DNA of 7,100 nucleotides, from contig JALVKK010000311.1 of the NCBI GenBank assembly GCA_027033875.1, positions 1 through 7,100 of the forward strand, given 5' to 3'. The position numbers were made by a program, and so were the translations under genes. A model generated the notes under the pieces. The model did not search any database and was not told the origin of the DNA. It saw nothing but the letters and a program-made list of their open reading frames with translations. Below, piece by piece: positions 6,654 through 7,100 of this stretch. The stretch is from Flavobacteriales bacterium. Its GTDB lineage: Bacteria; Bacteroidota; Bacteroidia; Flavobacteriales; Flavobacteriaceae. Numbering within the stretch: position 1 is the stretch's first letter; each line of letters opens with the position of its first letter.

Positions 6654-7100
6654 CTAATTGGCAATATCACTGATAAACTTAATTCTGAACAATCTGAGTT
6701 CGTCTTCTTCATATTCACCTTCAAATTCTTCCATTGCGATACTGATTTTATCAGAGTCTGCTTCCATAAAGTAATCGTGTAGTTCTTCGAGTTGCTCTTC
6801 ATCAAATATTTCTTCCAAATAATAGTCGATATTGAGTTTGGTTCCCATATAGACAATTTGTTCCATTTCTTTGATAAGTTCTTCCATTGTCAATCCTTTG
6901 GCGGATGCTATATCATCGAGGGGAATTTTACGGTCTGTACTTTTGATGATGAATATTTTGAGAGCCGAACGGTTTGCTGTTGATTTGACCACAAAATCTT
7001 CAGGACGTATAATATCGTTTTCTTCTACATATTTGGCTATTAATTCGACAAAGGGTTTACCGTATTTTCGGGCTTTCCCTTCACCGACCCCGTATATTTT
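6654..7100 (-). CDS. recQ: ATP-dependent DNA helicase RecQ, C-terminal part (gene enters from right edge)
   Basis: The last 148 codons and the TAG stop are visible; the helicase core lies outside the window. The visible part opens with YGVGEGKARKYGKPFVELI (3-21), the end of an HRDC domain, an accessory DNA-binding module of RecQ. NRSALKIFIIKSTDRKIPLD (43-62) then leads into DIASAKGLTMEELIKEME (63-80), which looks like the helix-turn-helix found at the C-terminus of many Bacteroidota RecQ proteins. A strongly acidic segment (about 93-135, rich in Glu and Asp) and the ending FRIKFISDIAN close the protein. RecQ is a 3'-5' helicase acting in recombinational repair and fork restart. An in-frame GTG at 6992 is internal and not a start, because the reading frame stays open to the edge and matches the family upstream of it. 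The call rests on the recognised C-terminus only. Confidence 0.88.
   Translation of the reverse strand, partial: KIYGVGEGKARKYGKPFVELIAKYVEENDIIRPEDFVVKSTANRSALKIFIIKSTDRKIPLDDIASAKGLTMEELIKEMEQIVYMGTKLNIDYYLEEIFDEEQLEELHDYFMEADSDKISIAMEEFEGEYEEDELRLFRIKFISDIAN

Noticed and set aside
6614..6856. An 80-codon minus-strand open frame overlapping the recQ end in another frame.
   Set aside because: It overlaps the supported recQ frame and has no recognisable features.
6654..6992. A separate 112-residue gene starting at an internal GTG.
   Set aside because: The frame stays open to the right edge and the upstream codons encode a RecQ HRDC motif (GVGEGKARKYG), so this is the end of recQ.

Overview
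The window is low-GC DNA that looks like Bacteroidota, most similar to Flavobacteriia-type genomes. I base this on family-level resemblance of the proteins, on the divergent birA / rsfS-ftsH arrangement, and on promoter boxes of the TAnnTTTG type. I cannot name a genus. Both ends cut through genes. Most of the content is core or near-core chromosomal. I saw no transposase, integrase, tRNA, rRNA, CRISPR array or phage gene.

Layout, left to right. A minus-strand pair fills 1-816: biotin-protein ligase birA, then a GNAT/FemAB-like protein whose start codon overlaps the birA stop (TAATG) and which runs off the left edge. A 46-bp divergent spacer separates birA from a plus-strand pair, ribosome silencing factor rsfS and the membrane AAA+ zinc protease ftsH. 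The 3' end of ftsH overlaps by 7 nt the 3' end of a convergent minus-strand LysE-type membrane protein gene. A palindrome-rich spacer of about 190 bp follows. Three more minus-strand genes come after it: a small two-helix membrane protein with TPR-like repeats, a 572-residue protein with about nine membrane helices and a C-terminal HExxH metallopeptidase-like domain, and the C-terminal 148 codons of recQ, which enters from the right edge.

How the genes relate. rsfS-ftsH is a plausible co-transcribed unit linking ribosome hibernation to membrane protein quality control. birA and the acyltransferase-like gene are probably translationally coupled. The LysE, TPR and metallopeptidase genes all point the same way, but spacers of 113-193 bp with hairpins or promoter-like boxes separate them, so they may be independent units.

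I do not see a clear new multi-gene system. The items most worth a second look are the membrane metallopeptidase at 4745-6463, a BirA that lacks its usual C-terminal domain, and the palindromic spacer at 3962-4080, which resembles a dispersed repeat.
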